Assembly (NCBI GenBank): GCA_963281255.1
Contig: OY725488.1
Span: 8,653,524 to 8,717,523, forward strand
Direction: 5' to 3'
From: Aphrocallistes beatrix
Taxonomy: Eukaryota; Porifera; Hexactinellida; Sceptrulophora; Aphrocallistidae
Length of the DNA: 64,000 bases
The notes below the pieces were generated by a model that worked only from the letters and a program-made list of their open reading frames with translations, made no database searches and was not told the DNA's origin. This document shows, piece after piece, positions 31,325 to 42,089 of this stretch (the stretch's first letter is position 1; every line of letters starts with the position of its first letter). Both the position numbers and the translations under genes were made by a program.

Positions 31325-31606
31325 ACAAATAACAACATCAAACATTGGTGAAGCTTGGCATCGCTCATACAATGCACCATCGGATGTTACCACCCCAACA
31401 TTTGGCGTTTCATCAATGCATTGAAGCGAGAGCAAGGACTTGTCAAAGTAAAACAGGCTAAATTTATTGCTGGAGAAAAGCCTGCAAAACGACAAAAAGA
31501 TAAAGCTAATGAGGAAGGCCTTAAGAGTCTGATCTCCGGATACTTTCACAGACTACCCATGGAATATATACGTGGAGTGGCACATAGAATTGGCCTTAAC
31601 GAGACA
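31325..31606 (+). pseudogene. MULE transposase C-terminal fragment
   Basis: The frame from 31355 reads IGCYHPNIWRFINALKREQ...FIAGEKPAKRQK and ends near YIRGVAHRIGL, the conserved C-terminal region of FLYWCH-associated Mutator-like transposases. Just upstream, a different frame gives TSNIGEAWHRSYN, the preceding family motif, so a frameshift separates them. The 3' end is cut by the mariner-like MITE. An identical stretch is in arm B (54352-54634, minus). Confidence 0.75.
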
Positions 31607-31608
31607 TA

Positions 31609-32775
31609 CAGGGTGGCTCATAAGTTCTGTGACAAGCTTCATTAGGTATAAAATTTCTTATACTCAAACAATCTTAGCTATTATGGTCTTTAGAGATTCT
31701 AAATCGAATATTCTCAATGATTTTAGAAGACTTTTCTAGTGTAAGACCTGGAACTGTGTTTTGTATGGTGATTTTTATGGGGGAAAATGTGTCCTGGCAC
31801 GCAGCGAAAATTGAGTATCAAGACCCACTGCTTTTCAAATGATCTTTCTAGAGTCTTCAAATTCTACGAAAATTGGCTCTTACATTTCCCTCGAACACTC
31901 TAAATTTGTAGAAATATAAGATGTTTATATCAGTACCAGGGTTGGCAGGTTTTGTCCACTTGGACAAAACCTAGTGGTTTTAACCAGGTTAAAACCGTCC
32001 TGTCCAAAACCTCTTGGGTGGACAAAACTGGACAAAACCTCAAAATTTAATTCATATTCCTCATTAACGGTTTTGTCCAAGTGTTGTTCGTGTCCTCCAT
32101 GATAAATCGAATACAAAATATAGTTATGGTAATAAACAGGCGTTAGCAAGAAAATTCATTCATTGTCCTCGCTCTCTTTCCATCCTAAACTGTTTCGTAC
32201 CCACTGCAATTATTTACAGTTTCTATTAGGTTTTGTCCAGTTTTGTCCGGTTTTAACCGGTTAAAACCAGGTTTTGTCCACTGCCCTGTCCAAAACCTGT
32301 TTTGGACGGACAAAACCCAACCCTGATCAGTACATATTGAGAACCATTTGGATCAGATTTTTGGTGATGTGAAAAAAAGTGCAATTTTGGGTGATTTTGC
32401 AAAATGTACCTAATTTGATCTCGTGAAATAATAACTTTCTCTCGTTTCTGATGATGAATTCAATGGATTTATGAAATATTTTCATGGTGAATGATAGGTA
32501 TCTGGTGCTAAATCGTCATAGGACATCGATGATAAAGACATTTTTTATAGAAGTAGCGACCTTGATTCTCGATTTTCGCTGCGTGCCAGGACACATTTTT
32601 CCCCCATAAAACTCACCATACAAAACACAGTTCCAGGTCTTAGACTCGATAAATCTATTAAAATCATTGAGAATATTCGAATTACAATCTCTAAAGATCA
32701 TAATAGCCAAGATTGTTTGGGTATAAATCATTTTATACATAATGAAGCTTGGATCAGAACTTATGAGCCACCCTG
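31609..32775. mobile_element. Mariner-like MITE with long inverted ends
   Basis: The ends are CAGGGTGGCTCATAAGTTCTG and its complement, flanked by TA at 31607-31608 and 32776-32777. Roughly 250 bp at each end are inverted copies (for example the stretch around 31675-31710 against 32680-32715). Without the internal hAT MITE it would be about 770 bp. Non-coding. Confidence 0.82.
31937..32325. mobile_element. hAT MITE, 389 bp, nested in the mariner-like MITE
   Basis: It begins CAGGGTTGGCAGG and ends CCAACCCTG, flanked by ATCAGTAC at 31929-31936 and 32326-32333 (8 bp). The sequence is filled with GGTTTTGTCC and GGACAAAACC units in both orientations, so it can fold extensively. Confidence 0.88.
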
Positions 32776-33315
32776 TAGTGCTCACCCCCACCATTATTTA
32801 CCATTTTTGTTTCAGTATTTCTCAATAAATCATTAAATCTTTAATCTAGCAGTAACAGTTATTTACGAGTTTCTACTGTATATCTAAATAACGTAGTTCA
32901 CGTACCGAAATGTCCACGTACCGATTTGTCCCGTACCGAAATGTCCACGTACCGAAATGTCCGTACCGAATTGTCCACGTACCGTACTGTCCGTATCCCG
33001 CTTATTTCAGAAGTTGGCAACTATATTAGAGTATAGTTGGCAAACTGAAAATTTGGAGTTTTGCTAATTTAAATATCTGAGTCTCACTCCCAAACATAGC
33101 AGCCTTCTAATAGTCTTTCAACACCACATGTAGTTCATTCACTTATCCTTGGTACATGCATTAAATATTTTTAATCGGGACATCGGGTTTTGATATTTCG
33201 TCCTGATTTAAGCAGAGACCCAAAATACGCTTAATTACACCTGAAATCTTAAAATATTGATCTTATATTATGAATAAGGGGATTTAAAACTTAAAAGTAT
33301 CAATAGCAAATAGTA

Positions 33316-33867
33316 TCCTTACTATTAAAACTCGATTAATGTGTGTGTATATATGTATATATATATATATCTGTAACGAATTGATTGAAGAAACTGCCAG
33401 GCACAAAAAGCTGATTTTTGCCATGTGGGAGTCTTTTGGCTATGGCTCCACTAAGTTGGGAGCTCAGACGAAAATGTCGACTCATCATGGAAGTATGACG
33501 TCATTGTCACATTTTTAAAAGTTAAGCAATACAGTTATTCGAGCATAACTCAGCCATTATAGGAGGTAGAAGGCTGAAATTTTAATATAATCTGCATACT
33601 AACATACCACACATATGATACGACTATCATCAGAAAATGATGACTCATCACTCTGTGATGACGTCATCATACACATCAAAAAAATTTAAAAAATTGACAA
33701 ATACGGTGCTTTTTCGTGCGATATCGATAATAATAGTAGGAGAGACGTATTTAGAGATGTTACCTCCCATATAATTAATCAATGGTGACCACAGGCGACC
33801 GAAGGGAGCCTCCGGCGGACACGAAATGTCCGCCAGCCGCGCAGCGCAAGCAAGCGAAGCGCGCTTG
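33316..33867 (+). mobile_element. Helitron-like element, 552 bp
   Basis: It starts TCCTTACTATTAAAACTCG after A33315 and ends CGAAGCGCGCTTG before T33868. It is a close relative of 61505-62052 over its full length and of the 12818-13611 element in most of it. Conserved internal blocks include GCCATGTGGGAGTCTTTTGG and GGAGCCTCCGGCGGACAC. Non-coding; the small minus-strand ORF is incidental. Confidence 0.75.
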
Positions 33868-34178
33868 TAAACTATAAATCTACTCATCGTTATGTTAAGA
33901 TTTCGGAAATAGATATAAAATGTAATAATAGTCGTCAAAGAAAGAAAAGCATTAAACCCTATTTAGCCTTGGGATATTTTCTATTTATAGGATATACCCC
34001 ACACTTTTAGGGTTTCCCCGCCCAAAATGATAACCGAAAACGAGTTAGCAAAATTCCTAGTCCGAATCGGGTTAATTAGTGAGTGGATAGATGCGATATG
34101 TAATTATATAAATATAGCACGAAATACTCATATTAAAGCTGTTTAAATATGAAATCTACACAATGCAATAACCTACAG

Positions 34179-34456
34179 TAGTGGTTCATAACGGGGGCTC
34201 TACCGCCCCCAGGGGGCGTTTGCTTGCTTCAGGGGGCGATAAATGAGAATGTATTGTAATACATGTAAACATTGTGAAATCACACCAATATCAAGGATCA
34301 CATGTTCCAACTTACATTACTACAAGTACTTATAATCTTTGTAAACATATGAAAATCACTAATTAAAACTGGCTTAATAAATAATGAAGTAGGGGATCTT
34401 GTGAAAGTTGGAAACACCTTAGGGGGCGTTACAAAGGGAAAGGTTGGGAAACACTA
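34179..34456. mobile_element. hAT MITE (TAGTGGTTC type)
   Basis: The left end TAGTGGTTCATAACGG and right end GGTTGGGAAACACTA are decayed versions of the CAGTGGTTCCCAACC ends seen at 47317. Flanking 8-mers match at five of eight positions. The interior carries GGGGGC/GCCCCC stretches. Boundaries are approximate. Confidence 0.55.
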
Positions 34457-36331
34457 CCTTATAGCAACCGTTGAGAACCGTTGTTACCTTCAAATATGTC
34501 AAGTGTGAAAATGTTATTCTTATTGATATATGGAAATTCTTATTGACAAATATGAATCTATCTCGGCCAATCAGATTTCGAGTTTGGTCATTATAACTTG
34601 TTTATATGCATTTTGGTCAATCGTATCAAAACTGTATAGTATGAAATTCCTGGATTTTGATTGACAACACAATTCAACACCTTATGTGGAAAGGTGTTAA
34701 GATTCTACAAAAGTTGCACTCAGGTGTAAACCACTACCATATAAGGAACAAGGTTTGGTTCATTTCGGTTTCGTACATTTTCTAGGAAGGAGATGTACGG
34801 AATTCACAGGATTCATGCAATAATGCATCTCTAAGAGTCTCTGCACTAAACTGGAATTCAGGAGTATCGCGTCCATCTATTACAGTGCAATGTTAAACAG
34901 CGACTCAAGCTCAGCCGACAGGAAGTGCTCACTTAAGTTTAGTAATTCTCAGAGGAGAGAAGAGATGGACAATTTGTGTACTTTTAAGTTATAACAACAA
35001 ATAAGAAATTTCATTGTTCTGCATATTTGTCAGTTTTAAGGTGTGAAAATATGATTAATCGTACCCATAGGACATCTATAATAGAAGCAGCACTAGATCA
35101 GAGATTTATTCCCGACTAAGTGTTTGAAACAAATTAGACTCACAAAATTATTTGATCCAATAGTAAATAACAACACAACAAACAATGTTCAAGTCAATAG
35201 AGTTCTAAAGAGACGAAATGGGGGAATAGGAATGTGTGAGACAAGAAGATCAGCACAGCCCGTCGTCTAAGATGTTATCTAGAACAAGAAAGAATAAACA
35301 ATTATTCAATAAAAAATAAATAAAAATATAAAAATAAACAAGAAGTAAAGAGTAGGATTGTCTCCAGGAACAGAACGACTCCACACATTATAAACTCAAA
35401 TATTTGATTACAACACAATAATGTTTTAGCAAATTATCAGTACTAATGCAATTATGCTAGCTAGGATTTAGACGGAAACATAACTTCCACCATAATTTGG
35501 ACACAGGAATCTAACAGAACAAATTACAATGCCAAATGTCCTAATTAAGTACAATGGATAATATTGGATGAATCCGTACGTATTTTGTAGCAATAAAAGG
35601 TTGTGGTTTCATCTAAGAGGAAATTGCAATATTTATTAGCCGAAACACGTTCCTAAGAGGCGAACTTGTTGCTAGGGAAATGGAATTAACCATGATAAGA
35701 ATGCTAGCACATGAAGTTAAGGTAGAAATGGACAAACTTCACGTGCAATCACTCTAATCAGGAATCCGTAAATATAAGAACAATTTAGAAGTGGACCATG
35801 GATAAGAATTAAGAATCAAAGTTTTCTAAAATAAAAAGCTGTCTATTTTTGAAAATTTTAACGAATCAAAGTCTGAGAAAAACAGAATTTATTTCTGAGA
35901 AAACCAGATTGGAATCGCAAACTCTACACTTTCAATGCTAATGAAAATCAAAAGCTGCAAATCTATTGGTCAATCAAAATGTGAAATAACATTTAAAGTA
36001 TTTTTTATAATTTTCAAAAATCATTTGTCGCTTCCTTCAATCAATAATTTGGTGTGGCTAGCTCTGCCACTAACTCAGATTTATAGTTCCATATTATAAC
36101 ACCTCTGTAACGTTTATCTATTCTAGTGTCGCTCTATGAGAATGAATGCAAAGTACAGTTAGGGAGAGGTGTGAAGTGGTGAGTGTCTCAGGAGTGGAAA
36201 CACAAACTCAGTTTAGTGTACAGTTGATTGTGAAACTGAAACGAATGATTAAGCTAGTCAATAGTTAGAGGTTCTAAATTCAGGTTAGCAACTGACACCA
36301 GTGACACATTCTAAATTTAACTTATCATTAC
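34457..36331. other. AT-rich non-coding interval
   Basis: No ORF with protein-like composition and no clear element ends were seen. It is the 3' flank of the NLR gene. A short AATAAA-rich patch (35308-35345) is low complexity. Confidence 0.4.
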
Positions 36332-39300
36332 CTAATTGAGGTTATGCTCTATAGCATACTGATCAGCTGTTAGTTCGAGGAGTTTGATAGGTTCAGTTTC
36401 TGGTTCGGAGAGTTCAGTCACCTCCAGGTACTTCAGCTGTGTGAGGGTAGGAATCAGATTCTTGAGAGGTAGACAGGAATTGGAACTCAGTTGACAGTGG
36501 TATACGCGCAGATATTTAATGGTAGGATGGAAGAGAAGACCTCTACACAGACTCAACATTCCTGAGTCAGATAGGAAGACATTAGTGAAATCCAAATATA
36601 GTAAAGAGGTGAGACTGTGAAGTGTCGAGCACCAGAGAGTGACGTCATCACAACTTATACGAGCATGCAATAGTCCCAACTGTACTAAGTTAGTACAGAG
36701 CTGTAAACAACGGAGAAATCCATCTAAACTGCTTAATCCAATCTTCTCGAAATAGCATAATTCCAATACTCTGATTGAGTGTCTGTTTGAGTGCAGCAGG
36801 TGTAGCAGACTGTCTGAGAGGGTGACACGAGTATCCTGTTTAAATCTTATACGTAGGAAGGACAGATCATCTCGTATTTCCAGGAAGGAGAGAGTAGAGA
36901 GGTGTGTTATGTGAGGTAGAATAGAGTAGTCATCATCCCATCTTATTTCTCTGAGGTTAGAGAGTGTAGGCAGCAGAGAGAACAGCTGTTGATGGTATTC
37001 AGTGGGAATGTTAGAGAGGTGTAGCCCATTGATGTGTGTGGCAGAGGAAAGAGCTGAAAACATAACTTCACTTACAGAGGTGTTACTGTGATTATATACT
37101 AAGTTCTGACAAGTCGATATCTGATTGGTCAGCAGACTATAAGTGTCAGGAGGAAATTCATTATCATATAAACGCAGGCCTGATAGAATCTGATTGGCTG
37201 AGGAGGAGAATAAGGCTTTAACTGTTTCAGTTTCAGTTAGCTTACTATTGATCAGGTTTAAACTTAGCTTAGTGTTAGACAGCTGAGTGCGTTGGATTGC
37301 ATTCGCATAAGAACGGAGAACTTCTGTGTTAGATTTATAGGATAAACTCAATGCTACACAATCCACAGAGCATTGTTCAACGGACTCTAATAGATGGAAG
37401 AGTTGTTCCGGAGTGACGTAATCAGAATTCACATAAATGAGGTGGATGTGGTTAAGAAGTGGCAGGGATTCAAGGAAACAGAGCCATTCGTTGGGAGTCA
37501 CAGAACTCTTAATGTACAAACATATTGATTCAGGCAGGAAACGTCTGCATGCGTTGAAATATTTCGAAATGCATTCGGAGTTCGATTCACGCAACATGGC
37601 GTTCAGCTGGAGAAACCTTTCTGTGAATTCACTCCAGCCTGTGTATTGGAATAAAGTACTAAAATTAGTTTCAAACCTGAGTTGGACAAACTCAGGAAGT
37701 TGGGAGATGGGTACAGGGCGAGGTGTCAAGTGTTTATAAAGGAGATAAAACACATTCATTGACTCGTTGGACAACAGTCCACACAGGAACCTCACCACCA
37801 TGCGGAACTGGGAGAACACGTCGTTCGTATGCACAATGAACCTCACGGACAGACACTGGTCGTGCCATTTCGTGCTACGAAGCCAGATGGCACCAATGAA
37901 CTCTTGGATGGTCAAATGGGCGAATGACCAAACCTTCGTGAAGTGACCCATCTTCTCCTCCCTCACATATTCGTGCACGAGACCCAGACAGTGGCTAGAC
38001 ATTTTCACACTTCCAATTTGCAGTGGAACCTTTTTGTCGGAGATCATCTCCCTCATGGCCACGCCCTGGTACGCGATACAACCGATCTCGTGCAGACATT
38101 CCACAACGCCGCTATCCAGCTCACAGATTTCGTTCACTTGTGTGAGCTCATCGAATCCCATTCGGTCCAGCTGTCGCCGTATCAGGTACAGAATCAGCTC
38201 GTAGTAGAGTTGTGTCAGTGTGTGGATGCGAGCTCCGTCTTCACTTTTCAGCAGGGCAGCGAACAGGGACGCGTTCACTGGAATCAGAGACAGCTGTTTC
38301 ATCTCGTCGTAACGATCGAGGAGACCGGTGCACCGATCGAACAGGGAAGTGTCCTCAAATTGCTTCTCGAAGTACAGGTCTCTCTGTTCAGGAGAGAACC
38401 CCAACACCTGGAAGAAGGTGGAGATGAGGAGGTGGTGCGAAGTAGAGACATCTGTCCAGGTGCCAGGCCTGCTGGTCAGTAGGATGAAGGACCGTGTCAG
38501 AGTCTGTCTGGTCAGGAGGAGGAAGAGAAGAGTTTTGTTGAAGGGGACATCTTTCGTGAATTCGTCCAGACTGTCTACGATCAGTAGCAGTCCTTCTCCG
38601 TCCGTCTCCGTGATGTGTTTCGCCAGTTGTGTCGTCCAACTGGGACCGACTGGTAGACCGAGGCAAAGCCATTGACAGATGAATTCGGTGGTGATTGGGA
38701 AACCTGCCTCCACTCGTGAAGACTCCATCTCGTGCCACTCTTTCTTCCTGCAGGGGATGCACAGAGAGTAGGAGAATCTGGACACTTCGTTATTCCCGAA
38801 TCTCAGTGCTGTGCGGTTGCAAAGGAATGTTTTCCCGCATCCGGGGTTTCCGATGAAACACCATATTTCAGGCTTGGACGGGTCGCAGGATTCCAGTTCT
38901 TCAGTGAAGTTTATCGGAGTAACTTCAACTTCTTTATTCGAAATTTGCCTCAAATATTCAATTTCGTTGTACGTCGTCTCATCTTCCAGTTTCACACTTC
39001 TCGGTTTCTGCTTGAGTATTGTCAGATCGACGTACACCTTCTCTAGGCTGACAGCCGTATCATTCCCCAACATCTGTTTAACGTCCCTGAACTGGGTTTC
39101 TAGGTAGATTTTCACGTTAGTTTCCCATTCGACTATTTGCTTTCCGATGCGAGTCAATTCTTTCCTGAATTTGGAAGTGAATTCTTGCTCTTCCATCGTT
39201 TCAAACTCTCCTCTATGAACACTCAATTTATCAGCCATTTCGTTCAGTTTCAGCTTACAAAGCAATTCGCATAAGCGCGACAAATCCTTATGAATAACGC

Positions 39301-39451
39301 TTTTAGAAATAATCACTTTCATCGTATTTTCGAAGCGGATCTCTTCGAAGCTTGTTTCTGAAGAGTAAAATGTGTGGATTAGGACTAGGTTGGCTCTTGA
39401 GAGTCCGTTCTTCAGCATTCCAATCAGACTTTTGATCGTCAACGCTTCCAT
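36332..39451 (-). CDS. NLR-type receptor: NACHT ATPase plus LRR
   Basis: The frame is open from 39517; the first ATG is at 39451, giving about 1,040 residues (numbers below count from 39463). The NACHT has Walker A GNPGCGKT at 205-212, Walker B LLLIVDSLDEF at 292-302, and a sensor-like SFILLTSRPGT about 30 residues on, followed by the winged-helix region (SFAHLTIQEFIGAIWL). The C-terminal ~380 residues are leucine-rich repeats (LRVYHCQLSSNSCLPLKNLIPTL). NLRs are cytosolic sensors that oligomerise on ligand and signal through N-terminal death-fold domains. That domain lies upstream beyond an in-frame TAG (39518-39520). A 335-bp piece of the LRR region is duplicated at 57085. Intronless. Confidence 0.88.
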   Translation of the reverse strand: MEALTIKSLIGMLKNGLSRANLVLIHTFYSSETSFEEIRFENTMKVIISKSVIHKDLSRLCELLCKLKLNEMADKLSVHRGEFETMEEQEFTSKFRKELTRIGKQIVEWETNVKIYLETQFRDVKQMLGNDTAVSLEKVYVDLTILKQKPRSVKLEDETTYNEIEYLRQISNKEVEVTPINFTEELESCDPSKPEIWCFIGNPGCGKTFLCNRTALRFGNNEVSRFSYSLCIPCRKKEWHEMESSRVEAGFPITTEFICQWLCLGLPVGPSWTTQLAKHITETDGEGLLLIVDSLDEFTKDVPFNKTLLFLLLTRQTLTRSFILLTSRPGTWTDVSTSHHLLISTFFQVLGFSPEQRDLYFEKQFEDTSLFDRCTGLLDRYDEMKQLSLIPVNASLFAALLKSEDGARIHTLTQLYYELILYLIRRQLDRMGFDELTQVNEICELDSGVVECLHEIGCIAYQGVAMREMISDKKVPLQIGSVKMSSHCLGLVHEYVREEKMGHFTKVWSFAHLTIQEFIGAIWLRSTKWHDQCLSVRFIVHTNDVFSQFRMVVRFLCGLLSNESMNVFYLLYKHLTPRPVPISQLPEFVQLRFETNFSTLFQYTGWSEFTERFLQLNAMLRESNSECISKYFNACRRFLPESICLYIKSSVTPNEWLCFLESLPLLNHIHLIYVNSDYVTPEQLFHLLESVEQCSVDCVALSLSYKSNTEVLRSYANAIQRTQLSNTKLSLNLINSKLTETETVKALFSSSANQILSGLRLYDNEFPPDTYSLLTNQISTCQNLVYNHSNTSVSEVMFSALSSATHINGLHLSNIPTEYHQQLFSLLPTLSNLREIRWDDDYSILPHITHLSTLSFLEIRDDLSFLRIRFKQDTRVTLSDSLLHLLHSNRHSIRVLELCYFEKIGLSSLDGFLRCLQLCTNLVQLGLLHARISCDDVTLWCSTLHSLTSLLYLDFTNVFLSDSGMLSLCRGLLFHPTIKYLRVYHCQLSSNSCLPLKNLIPTLTQLKYLEVTELSEPETEPIKLLELTADQYAIEHNLN

Positions 39452-39517
39452 CTTTCGGATCACAGGCTTATCCGTGCATATCCAAGGAACCTTCAGTGCT
39501 ACTGCTACCAGATCCAG

Positions 39518-39658
39518 CTACCAGAAGTAGGCACTATCGCATTCCGAGCATACTCCTTCTGGAACTGAGAGAGCACTGAGCAGTTTCTTGATGTCGTCTC
39601 TACTCAGTCTGTCTGCGAGATATTTAAGGTATTCTATGGAGTCTGGCTCTACGTCCAT
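39518..39658 (-). CDS. Death-fold-like N-terminus of the NLR, ended by in-frame TAG
   Basis: From the ATG at 39658 the frame reads MDVEPDSIEYLKYLADRLSR then DDIKKLLSALSVPEG and ends SAYFW-TAG. The helix pattern resembles a DED/death domain start. The very same frame resumes after the TAG (LDLVAVALK...) and runs without another stop into the NACHT protein. The missing helices (EALTIKSLIGMLKNGLSRANL) are found there. So one nonsense codon, or a readthrough site, divides a single gene. An alternative ATG at 39715 would add 19 residues. Confidence 0.65.
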   Translation of the reverse strand: MDVEPDSIEYLKYLADRLSRDDIKKLLSALSVPEGVCSECDSAYFW

Positions 39659-40367
39659 CTTCTGTAGAGTATAAATGTCAATAAACAGCTGAAATACACA
39701 TAGACATATACGCATACGGATATTGCGGATATATAGGAAGGTACCATGGATGCATCTGATAGTATTGCTGATGTTGGGATTTTTGAGTCAGCCAATATGG
39801 TCAAATTGAGATGACAGGACAATGAATCAATTTAATTATGCTCGTTTGGCTAAATTCACCCAGTCTATCCTCTGGAGATATTCTAATAGTGACCATCCTC
39901 AGTAATCCTACCCTCATCAAATTATCCTCCAACATTTAATTATTCATTGACATAGAAATTAGATTGAAGCCAGAAATGGCGCAATAATTCTGTAGAAATA
40001 TAACAACCTTAAATCTAATAAAAATTTGCTTTAAAATTACCGTCATTCCTCAGTTAATAATATTATGGTCTGTAGATAGATAGAATGAAACTACAAAGGA
40101 CTTCCAAAGTGCTACGATTCGAATAACGAATCAAATTCACCTTCTTAGAGGGTAAATCATGATGAAATAGAGATGGGAAATGCGAAATATTTATATGGAA
40201 ATTCAAAAATTGGAAAAGATCTGAAAAATTCGGGAATTGATCGTTCTTTTCCAGTATTTTTGAATAAAAAAATTATTTTTTTAGAATTTTAGATAATACC
40301 GTATATTTAAAATCGTGATATTGATAATAGTATTGGTCATTTTTTGAATTTTTTCTTATACCAAATA

Positions 40368-40722
40368 CAGTGGAACCTGTATATAACGGCCCAAAAAATA
40401 CTGGACAAAATTGGTCGTTATACACAGGTGACGGTTATATACAGGTGATTGTCTTAATCCCCAAAAGGTGTCAACGTAGTGAAATAAATATAAGTTTTTA
40501 GAAATCCATTACTTAAGTAAATACATACATGAAATTTGTTTATCGTTCGTAACTGGTCCTGTGTTAAACACATAAAAATGTGAAAAAGGTGATGGCCGTT
40601 ATAGACAAGTAGTGGCCATTATACGCAGTTTTAAGGTCAGTAAGGGAATAGAAACGGGTGGCCGCTGGCCGCGTTGAGCAGGTGACCGTTATATAGAGTA
40701 GCCGTTATAGCAGGTCCGACTG
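40368..40722. mobile_element. pogo/Tc1-like MITE, 355 bp
   Basis: The ends are CAGTGGAACCTGTATATAACGG-like and the complement of CAGTCGGACCTGCTATAACGG-like sequence, with TA on both sides. The flanking sequence (about 40200-40790) has an inverted relative at 61110-61355 that lacks the element, an empty site. Several GGCCGTTATA motifs repeat inside. Confidence 0.85.
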
Positions 40723-41313
40723 TACGTATTAGTAAACTTTTAATAGTATCAAAATGTTCATATACTGAATAAATATTTTATTAATACTCTGATATTTTTA
40801 GAATCCTTATATTTCTAACAAATAATATTTTTATTTAAGACTCACTTGAAATATTGATTCAGTTGAAAAGTTGTTAATTCTTCAAGTTGAGCTAATTAGT
40901 AATGAATTGAGATATGTTGAGTTAGATTAGATTTATCAATGTACTTCTATTTATACAATTTTGTGCCATGCATACTGTGATCTCGTGAACCAATGTGACT
41001 CGTATGAGGCGCGTGACTCTATCCACTAAATTCAAGATCGCTTATATTTAGCTTTCTGTTTACTCTATTGGATTAGTAACAAAATTTAATATTTCTGCGT
41101 TTGTAGTAAGGTGTCAGAATACTGAAATTATCTCAGTTGAATACTTGTGAGTTGATAAACAAGGTACTTGTAATTCAGTAAATAAAATGATTGAGAGTGT
41201 AATTTGTATTGAATGTTTACATAAAAATAGATTATTTGTATTTTCGATGGTTTTACAATGTCAAATATATCAAAGTTTGGTACAATCGTTTCACATTGGC
41301 GCAGGGGAACGCT

Positions 41314-41798
41314 GAATCTGTCCTACGCCTGAGTTCGGAATCTGTCCTACGCCTGAGTTCGGAATCTGTCCTATGCCTGAGTTCGGAATCTGTCCTACGA
41401 TTATTCCGAGTTCGGAATATGTCCTACGCCTGAGTTCAGAATCTGTCCTACGATTATTCCGAGTTTTCCTTTGGGTTTTGGGGGTTTTTCTGTGGGTTTT
41501 GGGGGTTTTTCTGTGGGTTTTTGGGGGTTTTTCTGTGGGTTTTTGGGGGTTTTTCTGTGGGTTTTGGGGGGGTTTTCTGTGGGTTTTTGGGGGTTTTTCT
41601 GTGGGTTTTTGGGGGGTTTTCTGTGGGTTTTTCTGTGGGTTTTTGTTGGTATTCCCACTGATATCCTGTGGGAATGGGTTTTGAAATTCTATTCCCACGG
41701 CAACCCTGACAGATTCCGAACTCAGGCGTAGGACAGATTCCGAACTCGAAATAATCGTAGGACAGATTCCGAACTCGAAATAGTCGTAGGACAGATTC
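41314..41798. mobile_element. Foldback-like element with inverted motif arrays
   Basis: The left arm (41314-41466) carries five to six units of GAATCTGTCCTACG + CCTGAGTTCG. The right arm (41711-41798) carries the inverse, CGTAGGACAGATTCCGAACT, three times. The core between is a G/T-rich minisatellite. No target duplication could be read. The architecture parallels 48373-48772 and 31015-32999. Confidence 0.6.
41467..41645 (+). repeat. G/T-rich minisatellite, G-quadruplex-prone
   Basis: About seven imperfect units of 22-27 bp with GGGTTTTTGGGGGTTTTTCTGTG. The plus strand has many G3-G6 runs spaced by T4-T5 and almost no C or A. ORFs across it (Pro/Lys/Thr or Gly/Phe/Val-rich) are repeat artefacts. 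Confidence 0.85.
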
Positions 41799-42052
41799 CG
41801 GTAATATCGTTGTACAGAATCAGGCGACTCTTGCGCAGATATGTTCTGATCGCTGTGTGTGGCATTAACTCTATACTTTTGAACTATTAATTCTGGGTAG
41901 GCACTTACTAAAGCTCTTAAAAGGTCTTAGTTGTGTCGATGTCATCCGTCCCTACAACAATAATATGGTTTGGTTTTAAACCAAAGAGTCAAGACCTATC
42001 GACACTGAACATCAAATGCAGAAGTTTTTTCCAATAATTGCATTGCAGATGA

Positions 42053-42089
42053 TTTGAAGGAGCAAGCGCACTTCGCTTGCTCCTTCAAA
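42053..42089. repeat. Perfect hairpin, 16-bp arms
   Basis: Arms 42053-42068 and 42074-42089 (TTTGAAGGAGCAAGCG) flank a 5-nt loop, CACTT. The loop-side sequence AAGCG...CGCTT resembles the Helitron terminal hairpin. A decayed relative is near 42520-42550. Confidence 0.6.

Larger units (their letters stand above)
28744..31663 (-). repeat. Inverted duplication, arm A (~2.9 kb)
   Basis: This segment matches 54295-57055 in inverted orientation with very high identity. It contains the F-box gene, its promoter, a 25-bp-arm hairpin, and the left part of a Mutator-like element. The ends are fairly sharp: at 31663 the match stops inside a mariner-like MITE, and at about 28744 in AT-rich DNA. Arm A is longer mainly because of a 145-bp hAT MITE (30412-30556) absent from arm B. 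Confidence 0.9.
31015..32999. mobile_element. Mutator-like element relic with array-type ends
   Basis: The terminal inverted repeat starts GGGATACGGACAGTACGG and continues for over 50 bp. It includes tandem ~31-bp units with GGACATTTCGGTACG and GAACAAATCGGTACG. The 9-bp GCTTATTTC duplicates at 31006-31014 and 33000-33008. Inside is the C-terminal part of a MULE transposase. The interior was later hit by a mariner-like MITE (31609-32775). Confidence 0.8.

Noticed and set aside
39455-39524. Short GT-AG intron removing the TAG in the NLR gene
   Set aside because: The candidate of 70 nt is not in frame and creates a new stop; shorter GT-AG intervals (17-23 nt) are below plausible intron size.
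41291-41698. Pro/Lys/Thr-rich ORF (135 codons)
   Set aside because: It is the complement of the G/T minisatellite; no conserved flanking sequence.
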